DNA from: Phoronis australis | Taxonomy: Eukaryota > Phoronida > Phoronidae | Assembly: GCA_002633005.1 (NCBI GenBank) | Contig: NMRA01000146.1 | Location: 617,981 to 681,980 of the forward strand | Reading direction: 5' to 3' | DNA length: 64,000 bases | Shown here: positions 1 to 10,859 of the stretch, in pieces | How positions within the stretch are numbered: the stretch's first letter is position 1 | How the letters are laid out: each line of letters begins with the position of its first letter | Notes under the pieces: generated by a model | What the model saw: only the letters and a program-made list of their open reading frames with translations | The model's database searches: none | What the model was told of the DNA's origin: nothing | Program-made: the position numbers and the translations under genes

Positions 1-405
1 CCAAGGCGGATAAATACGGTCTAGTTCAATTTTTCATACCCCACCGTTTACCTTAACCACTGGAGTTAGGACCAATCTTATTTAGTGGGAATGTTCATAG
101 CATGACAATAATAACAATAATAATGATAAGGATAATGATAGTGGTAGCGATTGTAATAATGGTTCGTCAAATTGATGCCGTGTCAGCCCGCAGTTACTTC
201 CTACATGAATATTTAGAAGACGTATACGAAAAGTGTTGAGCAAAAGGGTGTTTTTTTCACAGCAAAAATACTCGCCAACACGGTGCCATTTGCGACAAAA
301 TTCTATCTAAAAGGTTATTTTCGTAATTTCTGGAACACAGCTGTGCGAAAATGTGAATTTTTACAAATAAATACTTTCTTAATGGGTCACTATTTTGTCT
401 GAACC

Positions 406-835
406 CACCCTTACAAAAATGAACTTAAGTTTTTCGCTTAAAACTTAAGTTTTTGGAGAAAAAAATTAAGTTTTTGGAAAATAATTTAAGTTTTAGAGGA
501 AAAACTTAAGTTCTTCCGAAAAAATTAAGTTTTTAAAAGAAACTTAAGTTTATAAAACTTAAGTTTTTTTCAGCACAATGTTAAGTTTTCCAGAAAACTT
601 AAGTTTTTCAGAAAACTTAAGTTTGTTCAGGTGTAAAACTTAAGTTTCCACAAATAAACTTAAGTTTCAAGTAATAACTTAAGTTTTCATGAAAACATAA
701 GTTTTTTGAACTAACAAAACTTAAGTTTTTCTGATAACTTAAGTTTATCGCAAAACTTAAGTTTTTGTAATTTTAAAAACTTAAGTTTTCCTGACTTCTT
801 AAGTTTTTCAGAAAACTGGATTCATGTTTGGAAAT
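406..835. repeat. AACTTAAGTT repeat cluster, locus 1
   Basis: About 430 bases consist of the self-complementary unit AACTTAAGTT repeated at irregular 12-30 bp spacing, joined by short A/T-rich linkers. The left edge, CACCCTTACAAAAATGAACT, recurs at 37184, so this is the defined terminus of a dispersed element and not simple low-complexity sequence. The matching right terminus is not visible here; similarity fades near 835. Each unit is palindromic, so either strand could form a series of hairpins. No coding content is seen. A decayed MITE is the likeliest explanation. Confidence 0.8.
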
Positions 836-839
836 CTGG

Positions 840-2786
840 AATTTTCTAAGAACTCTGAGGTTTCTATGTGATGAAATTTACGTTTTCTAGTTTTTAAAAT
901 TTGAATATAGTGAGATATTTTTTAATTTTTGGTTCAAAAATTTTCCCATTATTTTTCATCAAAAAATAATTATTTGCTCATGCAAAACCCATCGTCTCAT
1001 AAAAATGTTGCCCGAACGTTTCCTTAACATTTATATAGATACAAACCATAAAAGGACGAAAGTTTAACCAGTACTGATTTAGTGCAATTACGTAATCATT
1101 ATCGCACGTGAATTTAAATGTAGACGAACATCCGGTGACCAACAGCAGTAAGAATGTACCCAATGTTAATCCCCTGAGACACTGAACCGGTCAGCACAAT
1201 CTAATCAAAAGAACTCATCTAATTCTTAAAAAACGTAGTTATTGTGCAAGTTTCCTTTGTGTTGAGTTGTATTCGTAAGGCAGTTTCCACCGGAAGTCAA
1301 CAGTTTGAATTTTATAACGACAGTCAACTTCGAAGAAAAAGTCGTGTGTTGGGTAGCCCGCGACAATGAAGTTTATGTTACTACGAGCAGAGCCAGATAG
1401 AAGATATTTCACAAGTTTTGGAAGTCAGGTTAGCGCCAGAGAGCGTTCTAAAATCGATTGGCCACAATGGGTGGTGTGATTTCCAACGAACGTTCAGTTG
1501 TTATTGTCAGCCACTAACGAGTCACGCTGTCACATATGGACTCATTCTGTGTGTGAATTATCTAAACTGCTAACGCGTAATATACTTCTGGAGGTCCATC
1601 AGAGGAAGCCATAACGTTCACATAAGGCTGTTACTCTATTATATTTCTGCCTTCTGAGGTTGTGTCAGTGTGATCAATGCAAGGGGGGACTACCAAGGCA
1701 AAGTGTAATCATTTCCCAAGTTGGGTATATTGGCATTGGTTGTGTGTGCTTATGTCTATGATCGTAGTAATTCTTGGAAGCTCCTGATTTTGAAATCTCA
1801 TATCACTACAGGTCAATAATATGCAAGGTTCACTTGCCTCATCCACGCACCCATCCTAAAATATATGGGAGTGCTAAAAATTTTGGGCATGTTGAACTTT
1901 TACTAAAAAAATGGGGTATGTTCTGAGCTGTGCACAGTGCATTCCTGAATTACAGCTTCATAGTGGACATGTGTCTCGTTTTCTCAATTTCTTTTTGTTT
2001 CTATGAGGCTGACCTTTTCATGCCTACTTCGGCAAGTGGGGGGTGCTCGTTCGAGCATCCCCTGGGTGCGCGCATGTGCCTGGTTCTCAAAATTAAGAAT
2101 CACCAATGTAACTATTGTATTGCCTATTTTGACTGATTTGCTCAGGTTTGTCGGGAGGATCTAGGTTATTGAATGCGAGAGGACATCCCGATCCCAAAAC
2201 TAGTACCCTTTCTGGAATACCTCCCGGCATAGGTCACAATGTACCCAAGTGAACTCTCACCATTCAACATATTAAATATTGTTACGCACAATGAAACTTG
2301 CATAATTCCTATCTAATTGCACCAAATTATTCAATGCAAATAAGGAAAATCTGTGTGATTTGAATTTGGGATTGAGTATGTGCTTTCGAATTTTTACCGG
2401 GTTGTGGGATACTAGAATGTCGCACTTAAAATTTTAACATTCAATGCGAGTTCGACTGGTTTTATTGAAATCAAAAAATTCAGTGTCATGGTGAAAGTGA
2501 TAGATAATCTGAGTACAACTTTACCTAGGAGTTGAGTTGAGTTGAATATGGACTGACTAGAATGATCTCCCCATGTCTGTAGGGGCATATTCTTTTCCCT
2601 CTAGAAATTTTCTTGGAACCTCAACTTAATATCTTTGCAAATGTCAGCCAGTAAAGTGATTGGTAGGACTCGGAGTACAGGATATAGTATTTTTATGTTT
2701 ACTGTAGTACATGAGATAATAATTTTATTTTTACTGTAAACTATTATGGTTACATAAGACCTCTCGTGAAGACCATGCCAGTATCT
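840..2786. other. Unassigned non-coding stretch
   Basis: Only short chance reading frames occur on either strand, with no domain, repeat or convincing exon. The sequence is AT-rich in its first 150 bases and ordinary afterwards. Confidence 0.5.
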
Positions 2787-2955
2787 TCAATGGTGGATTT
2801 AGAGGACAGCTAAGAGGCCATGGCCCCGGCCCCCTAAAACGCTATAAGACCAATTGGCAGTTGGGGGGGGGGTGCAGGGGGTGAATTTCTGATGGGCAAA
2901 ACCCTACTCTGCCCTAACCCCCCAACTCAAAATCCTGGATCCACCCGACCGCCCC
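2787..2955. repeat. Short dispersed repeat with inverted ends
   Basis: A GC-rich island in AT-rich sequence begins with GGTGGATTTAGAGG and ends with CCTGGATCCACCC, which are roughly reverse complements. It contains a G run near 2865 and a C run near 2920. A related motif, TTTTGGATCCGCTCCTG, appears near 48257. The structure suits a short MITE or SINE-like repeat. Only the end similarity supports this. Confidence 0.4.
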
Positions 2956-3055
2956 TGATCTTTACATGGATAGCATTCCCTGTAAATGGGTTATGTCTGG
3001 ATTCTTAAGAAGCTATCACATACTGTTATGTTTGCTAATATCTCCTTGTTTTCAG

Positions 3056-3160
3056 GTCTGTATTAAGTTGGCGGAGTACTTGGAAGAGCTAGACATCCAA
3101 ACATTTGCATCGAAACAATCACCCAGGGGTGGTATTGGGCTGTCTACATCGACATGTCAG
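3056..3160 (+). CDS. Candidate internal exon, product unknown
   Basis: A pyrimidine-rich tract ending TTGTTTTCAG precedes a 105-bp open stretch that ends in CAG followed by GTAGAG, giving an in-frame phase 0-0 exon of 35 codons. The peptide starts VCIKLAEYLEELDIQTF and has mixed polar and hydrophobic composition. No family is recognised. A possible following acceptor lies at TTTATCGCAG near 4041, after which a short frame runs to a stop by 4120, but the splice phases do not settle which frame is used. No neighbouring exon confirms the call, so it may be fortuitous. Confidence 0.25.
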
Positions 3161-4247
3161 GTAGAGCTTCATATGTTTCATTGTTGAGTTAAAAATAGTG
3201 CTGCTATCAGGGTTTGAATTTGAAACAATATGAAATATGTCCTTGGTTTAGCCAATGGGCTTATAATCTTTAACAAGCTCACTGATTCTTGTGTCCATTT
3301 GGTCAAGTCAGTGTAAAGCTTCTTGGTTTTGCTATAACTTTCAAAAAGTACACGCGAAAGTATACATGTGACATTAAACTTTCAGTTCTAACCCTGGTTG
3401 TGCCGGCTAAATGTCCATGAAACATTAGTAAGAAGTTCTATGCTGGCTGGAGACAGCTAGTTAGAATACAACTAGCTGTGCTCATTATGTAGAGTTGTGC
3501 CTTTTCTTATCAGATTAACGAATTAAAAAAAGAAAAGTTCATTAAAATAATGGGAATTGTAGTTTATTGCAGTTGCCAACATGTCATAGAACTTGAACTA
3601 AAAAGTTACAGAACACGATACCTGGTTAACCTGAAGTCCAGCTTTTATTAACAAATTAAGTTTTGTCATATGCACGGATTGTTCTAGATTGTAATAGCAT
3701 GTTAGGTGACCATGTGCATGTTTTGTATTCAAGCTGTATAGAATAAAATTGTTTTGAATGTCGTGAATACTGGATTAAAACTTCATTCAAAACAGTATGT
3801 GGAAAACTGACCCACTGCAGTGCATGATTGAAGTAAACTTGCAGACTAGTCTTGCACTCGAATTCTGAACAGTGATTGGTTAAATTTTGAGTTTGAAGAC
3901 TATTTTCTAAGCTCAGTATATAAGTCAGGAAGTTTTGCAAATCAGTGTTGTATAAACAGCACGATAAATATCCAGCAAGTTATTTGTCTTATACTGATAG
4001 CTTTTGCCTGTCTGTTATTAAAATTTGTTGTCTTTATCGCAGAGTGTGCCTTCAACAATCGCTGGATAAGGAAGGCGTCCCAGACAACGAAACGTACGCA
4101 CTTACGAACTGCATTTCATGAACCTATGATTTCAGTTATCTGAGCTCAGAAACGCGCGTTTGTAGTCACAAAACATGGATTGTTTGCCTGTGAAGCTAAG
4201 CGAGCAGATCCAGCTAAAGTAGATTAAATGGCTTGTGGTCTACCATA

Positions 4248-4742
4248 GGGCCCTTTCACATTGACTTAACTCTTGTCTGAGAGGAGCATCGGCATATACT
4301 GCGAAGTTAACTGGACCGTTAATTCTGGCTTCGGTAGTTAATGAACTTCAAAGTATACAGTAAGTGACGCTGTCATGATCGAAGATATCGCAAGGTAGCA
4401 CTGCACGCTAAGATGCGACAACTTGGGAACATTAACATGTGTTGATTGACATAAAACTTAATTTAAATTGATTGGTGATTATTAGAGCAAGGAATAGGCA
4501 ACTATTAGCCATCACACTACTGTGCAATTGTTAATGATAACAGTGGCCCCAGGCAATAACTTCGATAGGACCGAAGTTGATCGTTGATACTGCGTGGCAG
4601 CGTTGACGCAAGAAATTAAATCGACATGTTTAGTGCGAAGTTAACTGGCGCTGTTAACTTCCTTCCAGGACCAAAGTTTAAGCGTTCAAACTGACATTAA
4701 CTCCCAAAAACGTCGACGCGTCTATGTTAGTATGAAAGGCCC
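4248..4742. mobile_element. MITE, ~495 bp, TA/ATA target duplication
   Basis: The left end GGGCCCTTTCACATTGAC and the reverse complement of the right end, GGGCCTTTCATACTAAC, match over about 15 positions. Both ends are flanked by ATA. The interior has no reading frame but repeats GCGAAGTTAACTGG near 4300 and 4640. Size, terminal inverted repeats, short target duplication and lack of coding sequence fit a non-autonomous DNA transposon. The superfamily is uncertain because the target could be TA (mariner-like) or a 3-bp site. Confidence 0.65.
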
Positions 4743-5569
4743 TATATGTGTATGAAGTTCAGTAGCTTTAAATTAAAGGAAAAGGAATATTTTTGTTGTT
4801 AAAGGTCTAAGTTTTCTAATTTCCATCTCGTATAACCAGGTTGTACTTACTTTTAGTGAAACTTGTTCACACTATGGAGTGTTTTGGATTTACTGTTATT
4901 ATGATTGTCACGAAAACGAAACTCTTAAGTTGTCATTTTTAAGGTTGAAAACAATTACAGGTGCTTCTAAGCACTATTTCTAGTTTAAGGATTGTACTTC
5001 CCAAAATCAGATCTGTGGCCATTGTCGATAAACTTTTAGCTACCTGTTACGTTTGATGTTATGCTTTTGTCTCTGGATTTTCTTGGATTTTGCATATTAA
5101 GTGATTTGTTATTCTTGGTGTCATTGCTGTAATTTTAGTTGAAAAAGTCTGCTGTTGAAACGTAGACTTTTGTTGTAGTCCTCCCTGGCTATGTAATCAC
5201 ATTTTCTTTGGTTGTGTTTCATGAATTGGTAGTGATTTCTCTGTTTGCACATTCCATTTTGCTCCCTCAGTTATCGCATAATTGTCATAGACTGAGAACG
5301 GTGCAATTATATTATTAGCCTCATTTAGTTTTCACTGCATTGTATGCATGACTCTTGATGAACTGATTTTTAAATGGTTTTTAAGATTTTGATATTTCAC
5401 TTATGTTCACTTATTTATTTCAAGGAACTAGTGTATTTTAGGAAGTGCATTTTATTTTCTGCAAGTAATCACTGTTAATGAAATGTTAATATAACTCTAG
5501 TTTGTTAAATCTTTATGAGAATCATTAAATTTGTTACTGTACTCCTCTCTTGTTTTAGTGAAAGTCGAA
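4743..5569. other. Unassigned AT-rich stretch
   Basis: The sequence is T-rich on the plus strand, with no open frame of note, repeat or splice-bounded exon. Confidence 0.5.
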
Positions 5570-6039
5570 ACTTTTGAATGCATGTCTTATTGAAACTTAT
5601 TGCTTTAGAAAACTTCAGTTTTAAAAAGTTAGTTCCTTGAAAACTTATGTTCGGAAAACTTAGTTTTCAAAAACTTAAGTTTTGATGACTGATGTTTGTT
5701 ACTAAAAACTTGTTCCAAAACTTAAGTTTTTCAAAAACTTAAGTTTCTGAAACTTAAGTTTTCCAAAAACAAGTATTTTGGAACAAGTTTTTTGGAACGA
5801 ACTTAAGTTTTCATAACTTAAGTTTTCAGAAAACTTAAGTTTTTGAAAAACTTAAGTTTTCAGAACTTAAGTTTTTGAAAAACTTAAGTTTTGGGACAAG
5901 TTTTTAGTAACAAACATAAGTCATCAAAACTTAAGTTTTTGAAAACTACGTTTTCCGAACATAAGTTTTCAAGGAACTAACTTTTTAAAACTGAAGTTTT
6001 CTAAAGCAATAAGTTTCAATAAGACATGCATTCAAAAGT
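5570..6039. repeat. ~470-bp inverted repeat built of AACTTAAGTT units, locus 2
   Basis: The left arm beginning ACTTTTGAATGCATGTCTTA is mirrored by the right arm ending TAAGACATGCATTCAAAAGT, and the symmetry runs through the whole block to a centre near 5805. The middle is made of AACTTAAGTT units like those at 406 and 37184, joined by linkers such as TTGTTCCAAAA. The arms are nearly perfect and would extrude as a long hairpin. No coding content or clear target duplication is seen. It is probably a foldback-type MITE. Confidence 0.85.
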
Positions 6040-7860
6040 CCACAGCCCACACCATAGTCACTAACGAAGGTTATTGTACTAGAGTACAACTTACTTAGTA
6101 CGAAACATACGGAACCACAAACCTAAATTTGACATCAAACAGTAAGGAACACATCAATTCCATGACTTATGAAAATGCATGATCAAACGCAAACAAGTTG
6201 AATAACGTCAAGTAATTTAAATAGTAATATGACACCATGCCACATCAGTAACGTTCTGGACGTACCTTCTAAGACAAGACAAACAGATAATTCTTTAAAT
6301 TAATAACGGATTTTAAGTTTCCAAATGTCTTCACGTACTCACACACTTCAACACCAGGAAAACCTTGGTCATACATTGAGCATGGGAAAACAGTTTGGAG
6401 CTTGTCCATTAGATGAGCAACGTGTTCATTTACATCATAAGTGGGAGTACATCGAATTATGTTGAAACCTAAATGTCATGCTCTATTTATGAAAATCGTG
6501 ACATATTTGACGTTAGTACCAGAAACAGGCGGGAAGAGGTGGCTTTTCTGAAAGTAACATGCCCTTTTAGTGTGCCCAAACACGGATGCAACAATCCTTT
6601 GGTGTTCCAGGGGAGGCAAGCGTTTACTTGGCAGAAGGAAATTAAGAAAAATCAACATTAATTAAATCAAGCGGAACAAATATTAAAGGAAGACCAACTA
6701 ACGGAACTACGAGACATAGCGAAAATGAACCCTGAAGATCAATCTTTTCCAGTAAGTTCATAAAGTTCACGAGATATTCTAGCCAGAGACTCCAGTCTAC
6801 ACAAAATGGCAGAACAATCGCGCATATTATTATTCAGACACAAGAAACCGTATGTGACACGCGCGCACTCAGGAGGGCTGGGGGCGCATGCGTGATATTG
6901 TAATTTTAAAACAATCTTGACTAGGAGTATCCGTGTTAAAAAGTGCGCTGAGATATTCAGTTTCTGGTTGATCTGTGCAAACGATAATAACACGTACGGC
7001 AGAGCAATTTTGTTGGCAAATTCCATGTTCCGAGTAGCATTAAGTGATCAGGCCAATGCTGTGACAGTGTGATGCCGTAGTAGGACAAGGAAATTCCGCG
7101 TGGATTGTCAAACGATTTTATTGAAACTACGAAACAAAGTCGGGAAGATTCATAGCACAGCCAAAACTTTATACTAAGTCAGCAAACTGAGACGTCACGT
7201 TATAGCAGAAAACGAATGAACTCTGCACTGATATTAGGCCGTAATGGGCGAGCGATTCCTATACAGATCTCTGGTTATTCAGCTTACATGGGTCGTGCAT
7301 CAAATGTCTAGTTCAGAGTCCTCCAAAAATGGATTGCTTTCAGAAACTAATCCTCGTGATGGAGCTGCATCTAAATGCGATATAAGTCTTTCGTTACATG
7401 TAGAAACGTATATGAGCCTTGTTGGAGATTAGCTCGACTGCGCGCTGTCGCTTTAAGTTACGGAACACCCGCAAATATGTTTAGCTGATTTCGAGTTACG
7501 AGGCTTTACCGATCGAAACAAACGACGTGAAGTTTGGACAACCAAACACAACGACAATCGTCCTTCACATTGTGTATATTAAGAAGTTTTCAGATATAGC
7601 TACGTGTTTTCGCGTGGTTTGTAGTTTGATAAGGAAAGACAAGACGTTGCGTTTGTGGGGATTCATTGTCACAGCTTGGTATTCGACCACGCAGTCATAG
7701 TTTGGAGAAGTGTGACAGAGATATGCTAGTACTGGGAAAACTACAGACGATTCAATGTTTTGTGGTTACCCGTTCAACTAACAAAACTCAAGCTGCGTTA
7801 ACAAATCTTTATTATGCACCTGTCCTGCGTTAATAAAATCAAGTGAAAACGTTTATTAAC
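6040..7860. other. Unassigned non-coding stretch
   Basis: No domain or splice-bounded exon was recognised. The overlapping frames on both strands near 6475-6660 are unsupported. From about 7860 the sequence joins the duplicated intron unit that precedes each Ser/Thr-rich exon. Confidence 0.45.
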
Positions 7861-8005
7861 TGCAACCTACATGACTTCACTGGTTCTTCTCTATGACAAT
7901 TAAAACAATATTTGAAACTGCTTGATAGAATGAACGTGTCAATGTAAATTTGAACACATGTCAGTTAAACACCCTCTTAAATTTGAAAACATTACCTTTG
8001 ACTGG

Positions 8006-8152
8006 GTCTATCTACTATTCCAACCAATTGTTCAGAGATGATTTCTAAGTCAGGCTCGACAACAAGCCCTGTCGCAGTTTCAGTAGCCACAAGCTCAACT
8101 TCAGGGTCTACTACAGAAAGAATCAGTTCGCCAAGAGCTACATCCGCTGACG
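8006..8152 (+). CDS. Ser/Thr-rich exon, copy 1 of a tandem array
   Basis: This 147-bp exon-like block reads as 49 codons rich in serine and threonine, including STTSPVAVSVATSSTSGST, and ends GACG followed by GTATAG as donor. Phase is 1-1, so copies can be added without shifting frame. The acceptor AG found in copies 3 and 4 is replaced here by GG, so this copy may not be spliced in. The composition resembles O-glycosylated mucin-like stalks; no folded domain is visible. Related copies follow at 9867, 10245 and 10792, with repeated flanking intron sequence. The exon identity is an inference from repeat conservation and splice signals. Confidence 0.45.
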
Positions 8153-8508
8153 GTATAGTCAGTCATTTTAGATTAGTTTTCGTACTTACGAAAATCATGA
8201 CATGAAGGGATTTTCATATGTTTTACGGTGGTTGAGTGTATTTTGTTGTTTGGGAAAGACTTTTGACCAAACTCTTCTTAGATTACAGTTGTTAGGAAAA
8301 CAACTGTGTTAGTTCGTGGACATTTTTAAAACTTACTTGTAGTAACATCGTTAAAGATTTTTTCACGCGACTGTTTAACGTACATACAATCAAGAAAAAT
8401 GGTTCAATTATTGCAGCATTCACGACTTCAGTGGTTATTGTTTTTGACGATAAGGATAACATTTGAATCTACAAGGCAGATTGGTGGAGTCAAATACAAT
8501 CAATTGGA

Positions 8509-8532
8509 CGACAGCTACATCCGCTGACGGTA
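8509..8532 (+). pseudogene. 3' stub of a Ser/Thr-rich exon copy
   Basis: The block GCTACATCCGCTGACG followed by GTATGACC matches the last codons and donor of the exon at 8006, but the rest of the exon is missing. It sits inside the repeated intron unit and shows that the array has undergone unequal exchange or internal deletion. Confidence 0.5.
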
Positions 8533-8609
8533 TGACCAGTCCCTATCCACTTCAAACCTTATATTTCCTTATTAATATATTCAAAACATTCGAAAAATCA
8601 CAGGCGCTT

Positions 8610-9717
8610 GGGTTTATCGCAAATGACGTCACTCAATAATATATATATATATAAGAAAACATAAAGGTTGGACATTTAAACTTTGCCAAGCCGAGGCTCC
8701 CAACTTCAACCGTCCAAAATCCAAATAAAATCTGCGTGCACCTCCCTCAGTGTGGTGTTGCATAAACCTTCGAAGCCTTATCTTTCCTAGATCCCACTAA
8801 CTGTCTTCGTGATTAGTGAATTGGCGATGGAATTTCCAAAACAATCTCAAAACTCTGAAGTCAAGGACCTGAAATAGTAAACATGGCAGATTTCAGTCGT
8901 GCTTCGACTTGTACACCTGTTGTAGGTGAAACTTCGAGTTTGGGCAAGCAACCTATATTTCAAATTCAATAATTCTAATCCAAAACTCAACTAACTGAGA
9001 ATGTTAAATTAGTACTTTAATGATTCTTTGTAACTTTATTCCACTGACGGCTCATTTTAGCCCTTAACTTAGAATTTTATTATATAAACTGGCGTATCTT
9101 GTTTCTCATCTTGACATCACGCACTTTTTTGATTGAAGCACAACACACACTCGGCCAGGAAACGCAGCCCGTTTAAGTATTACAATGCGCGTGGCCGACG
9201 AGTTAACTCCATGATTTTGGCCAAAAATAAAATCTTCATAAGAAATCATAGTACACAAAAAACTTCGCATATCAATACAGTATCAGGATAACTTATATTT
9301 GACACAAATATGAAAGTAATTACATTTATTTTCCAATAAAGTGCTCTCTGCTTCTCATGATCTAGTAGTCGATGGATTGACGGCGAAAGCCGCGCGAAAT
9401 TAGACTTTCGGTTTTACATGTAGCTCGGGAGCGTCCGTCAAAACCCGGATGTGCGAAGACCGTCTGCCATGACATCACGGAATTAGGTCCTTGAATTTGT
9501 GATTTTGGCATTCTTTTGGCATTTTTGTCGCCAAATCACCACTCGAAGGCAATTTGAAGAGATCAAATGAAAGAAGGTATTCTAAGAGTTGTTCGTTGCT
9601 AGTTTCGTGGAGTTCCATGCACATTTGAGTAGAAAATTCTGAACAAACAGATTTCGAGTGTCCAACCTTTATATTTTCTTATATATATTATTGTGTGACG
9701 TCATTTGCAATAAACCC
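8610..9717. mobile_element. ~1.1-kb inverted-repeat element in an intron of the exon array
   Basis: The left end GGGTTTATCGCAAATGACGT and the reverse complement of the right end GGGTTTATTGCAAATGACGT begin terminal inverted repeats of about 55 bp, continuing through an ATATATA tract to AAAGGTTGGACA. The interior carries no open frame. CGAAAAAT occurs near both ends but is separated from the left terminus by about 12 bases, so a hAT-type 8-bp duplication is possible but unproven. It appears to interrupt the duplicated intron sequence between Ser/Thr-rich exon copies and is therefore probably younger than that duplication. Confidence 0.75.
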
Positions 9718-9866
9718 GAAAAATAACATTATAAACGGAATTATTATTTATGATAATTATGACAATGTATGTGGTAGATTCAAATGCAACATAATGCAAA
9801 CGTCAATGCAATCCATGTAAAATTACCAATTAAACACCTACGTTTTACAAAATTTACATTTCCTAT

Positions 9867-10013
9867 GTCTATCCACTAGCTCCACGAAACAATCAGAAAT
9901 GGTGTCAAAGCCAGACTCTACAATGAGCCCTGCCACAGTTTCAGTGCATATAAGCTCCACTTCAAGATCTTCTATAGGAAGAACCAGTTCCACAAAAGCT
10001 ACATCCGGTGACG
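9867..10013 (+). CDS. Ser/Thr-rich exon, copy 2 of a tandem array
   Basis: A 147-bp block aligns with copy 1 codon for codon (PDSTMSPATVSVHISSTSRS and so on) and ends GACG before a GTATGG donor, again phase 1-1. The upstream boundary reads TTTCCTAT where copy 4 has TTTGCCTAG, so the acceptor dinucleotide is lost here too. Replacements between copies are mostly among small and polar residues, as expected for a flexible glycosylated linker. The frame is fully open. Confidence in a repeated exon family is good, but confidence that this copy is used is lower. Confidence 0.45.
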
Positions 10014-10244
10014 GTATGGCTAGACCAGATCGAGATCAATCCATGGATTTTTTTTTCCTTAAATTAGATATTCAAAACATCGTGGGATCATTATATGTTT
10101 GATGGAGGTTGAAGATATTTGTTGCTTAGGAAGATTTTTGTCGAAACTGAGGTTTAGCCACAGTAAATTGAATACACCATTGAAAACTTGTGCAGTTACA
10201 AACTACAATTGTTCTAATGTTTCATAAAAATTTCTCTTGAGTAG

Positions 10245-10390
10245 GTCTATCTACCAGCTCGTCCAAGTGCCCAGAAGTGCTGCCAAAGTTAGACTCGACA
10301 GCAAGACCCGGAGTCGTTGCAGTACCTATAAACTCCAGTTCAGGGTCTACTAAAGAAAGAACCAGTTCGACAAAAACATCACCGCTTACG
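10245..10390 (+). CDS. Ser/Thr-rich exon, copy 3, with a phase-changing indel
   Basis: This copy has an intact acceptor, CTTGAGTAG before GTCTATC, and a donor GTAACT. It reads LDSTARPGVVAVPINSSSGS and then further Ser/Thr-rich sequence. Compared with copies 1 and 2 it is 146 rather than 147 bp because of small indels near its 3' end, so its exit phase differs from the 1-1 pattern. Splicing it to a normal copy would shift the frame. It may be a terminal variant, use another donor, or be a decayed copy. Confidence 0.4.
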
Positions 10391-10791
10391 GTAACTTTTG
10401 TGCAGCCCGAAATCAAATGGTACTTTCGAGTCTTTACTCAAGATATTCGAAAAACGAAGGGACTGTTGTATGGTTTACGGAGGTTGGGAACTTTTGTTGC
10501 TTGGAAAGATTTCTGTCGAAGTTTTCCCTAAACCACAGATTGCTGTAAAACTTATAAGACAGTAACTTCTTTAACAAAAGTTTTTTTTTGAGTGAGAGTT
10601 CAACGCATATATAATCAAGTAAAAGGATTCACTTACTACAACCAACACGACTTCACTGGTTATTGTTAATGGCAATAAAGGTAATATTTGAATCTACCCG
10701 GTTGATTCAAATGCAATAGAATGAGAACGTCAATGTAAACACGTGCAACATAAAAATCCTCTGATTTTTTGCAAAATTCACATTTGCCTAG

Positions 10792-10852
10792 GTGTATCTA
10801 CTATCTCCACGAAGCACTCGGTAGTAATGTCAAAGTCAGACTCGACAATATA
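10792..10852 (+). pseudogene. Truncated Ser/Thr-rich exon, copy 4
   Basis: A strong acceptor context CATTTGCCTAG is followed by about 60 bases that match the start of the other copies, through the segment encoding KSDST, after which similarity stops abruptly in unrelated AT-rich sequence. The repeated intron unit precedes it from about 10630. It is the last recognisable unit of the array. Confidence 0.45.
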
Positions 10853-10859
10853 TACTTCG

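Noticed and set aside
2040-2080. GTTCGAGCATCCCCT as a possible tRNA B box
   Set aside because: No matching A box or cloverleaf arms at the right distance.
6473-6661. Overlapping open frames on both strands
   Set aside because: Short, no splice signals, no recognisable peptide pattern; mirrored frames of this length are expected by chance.
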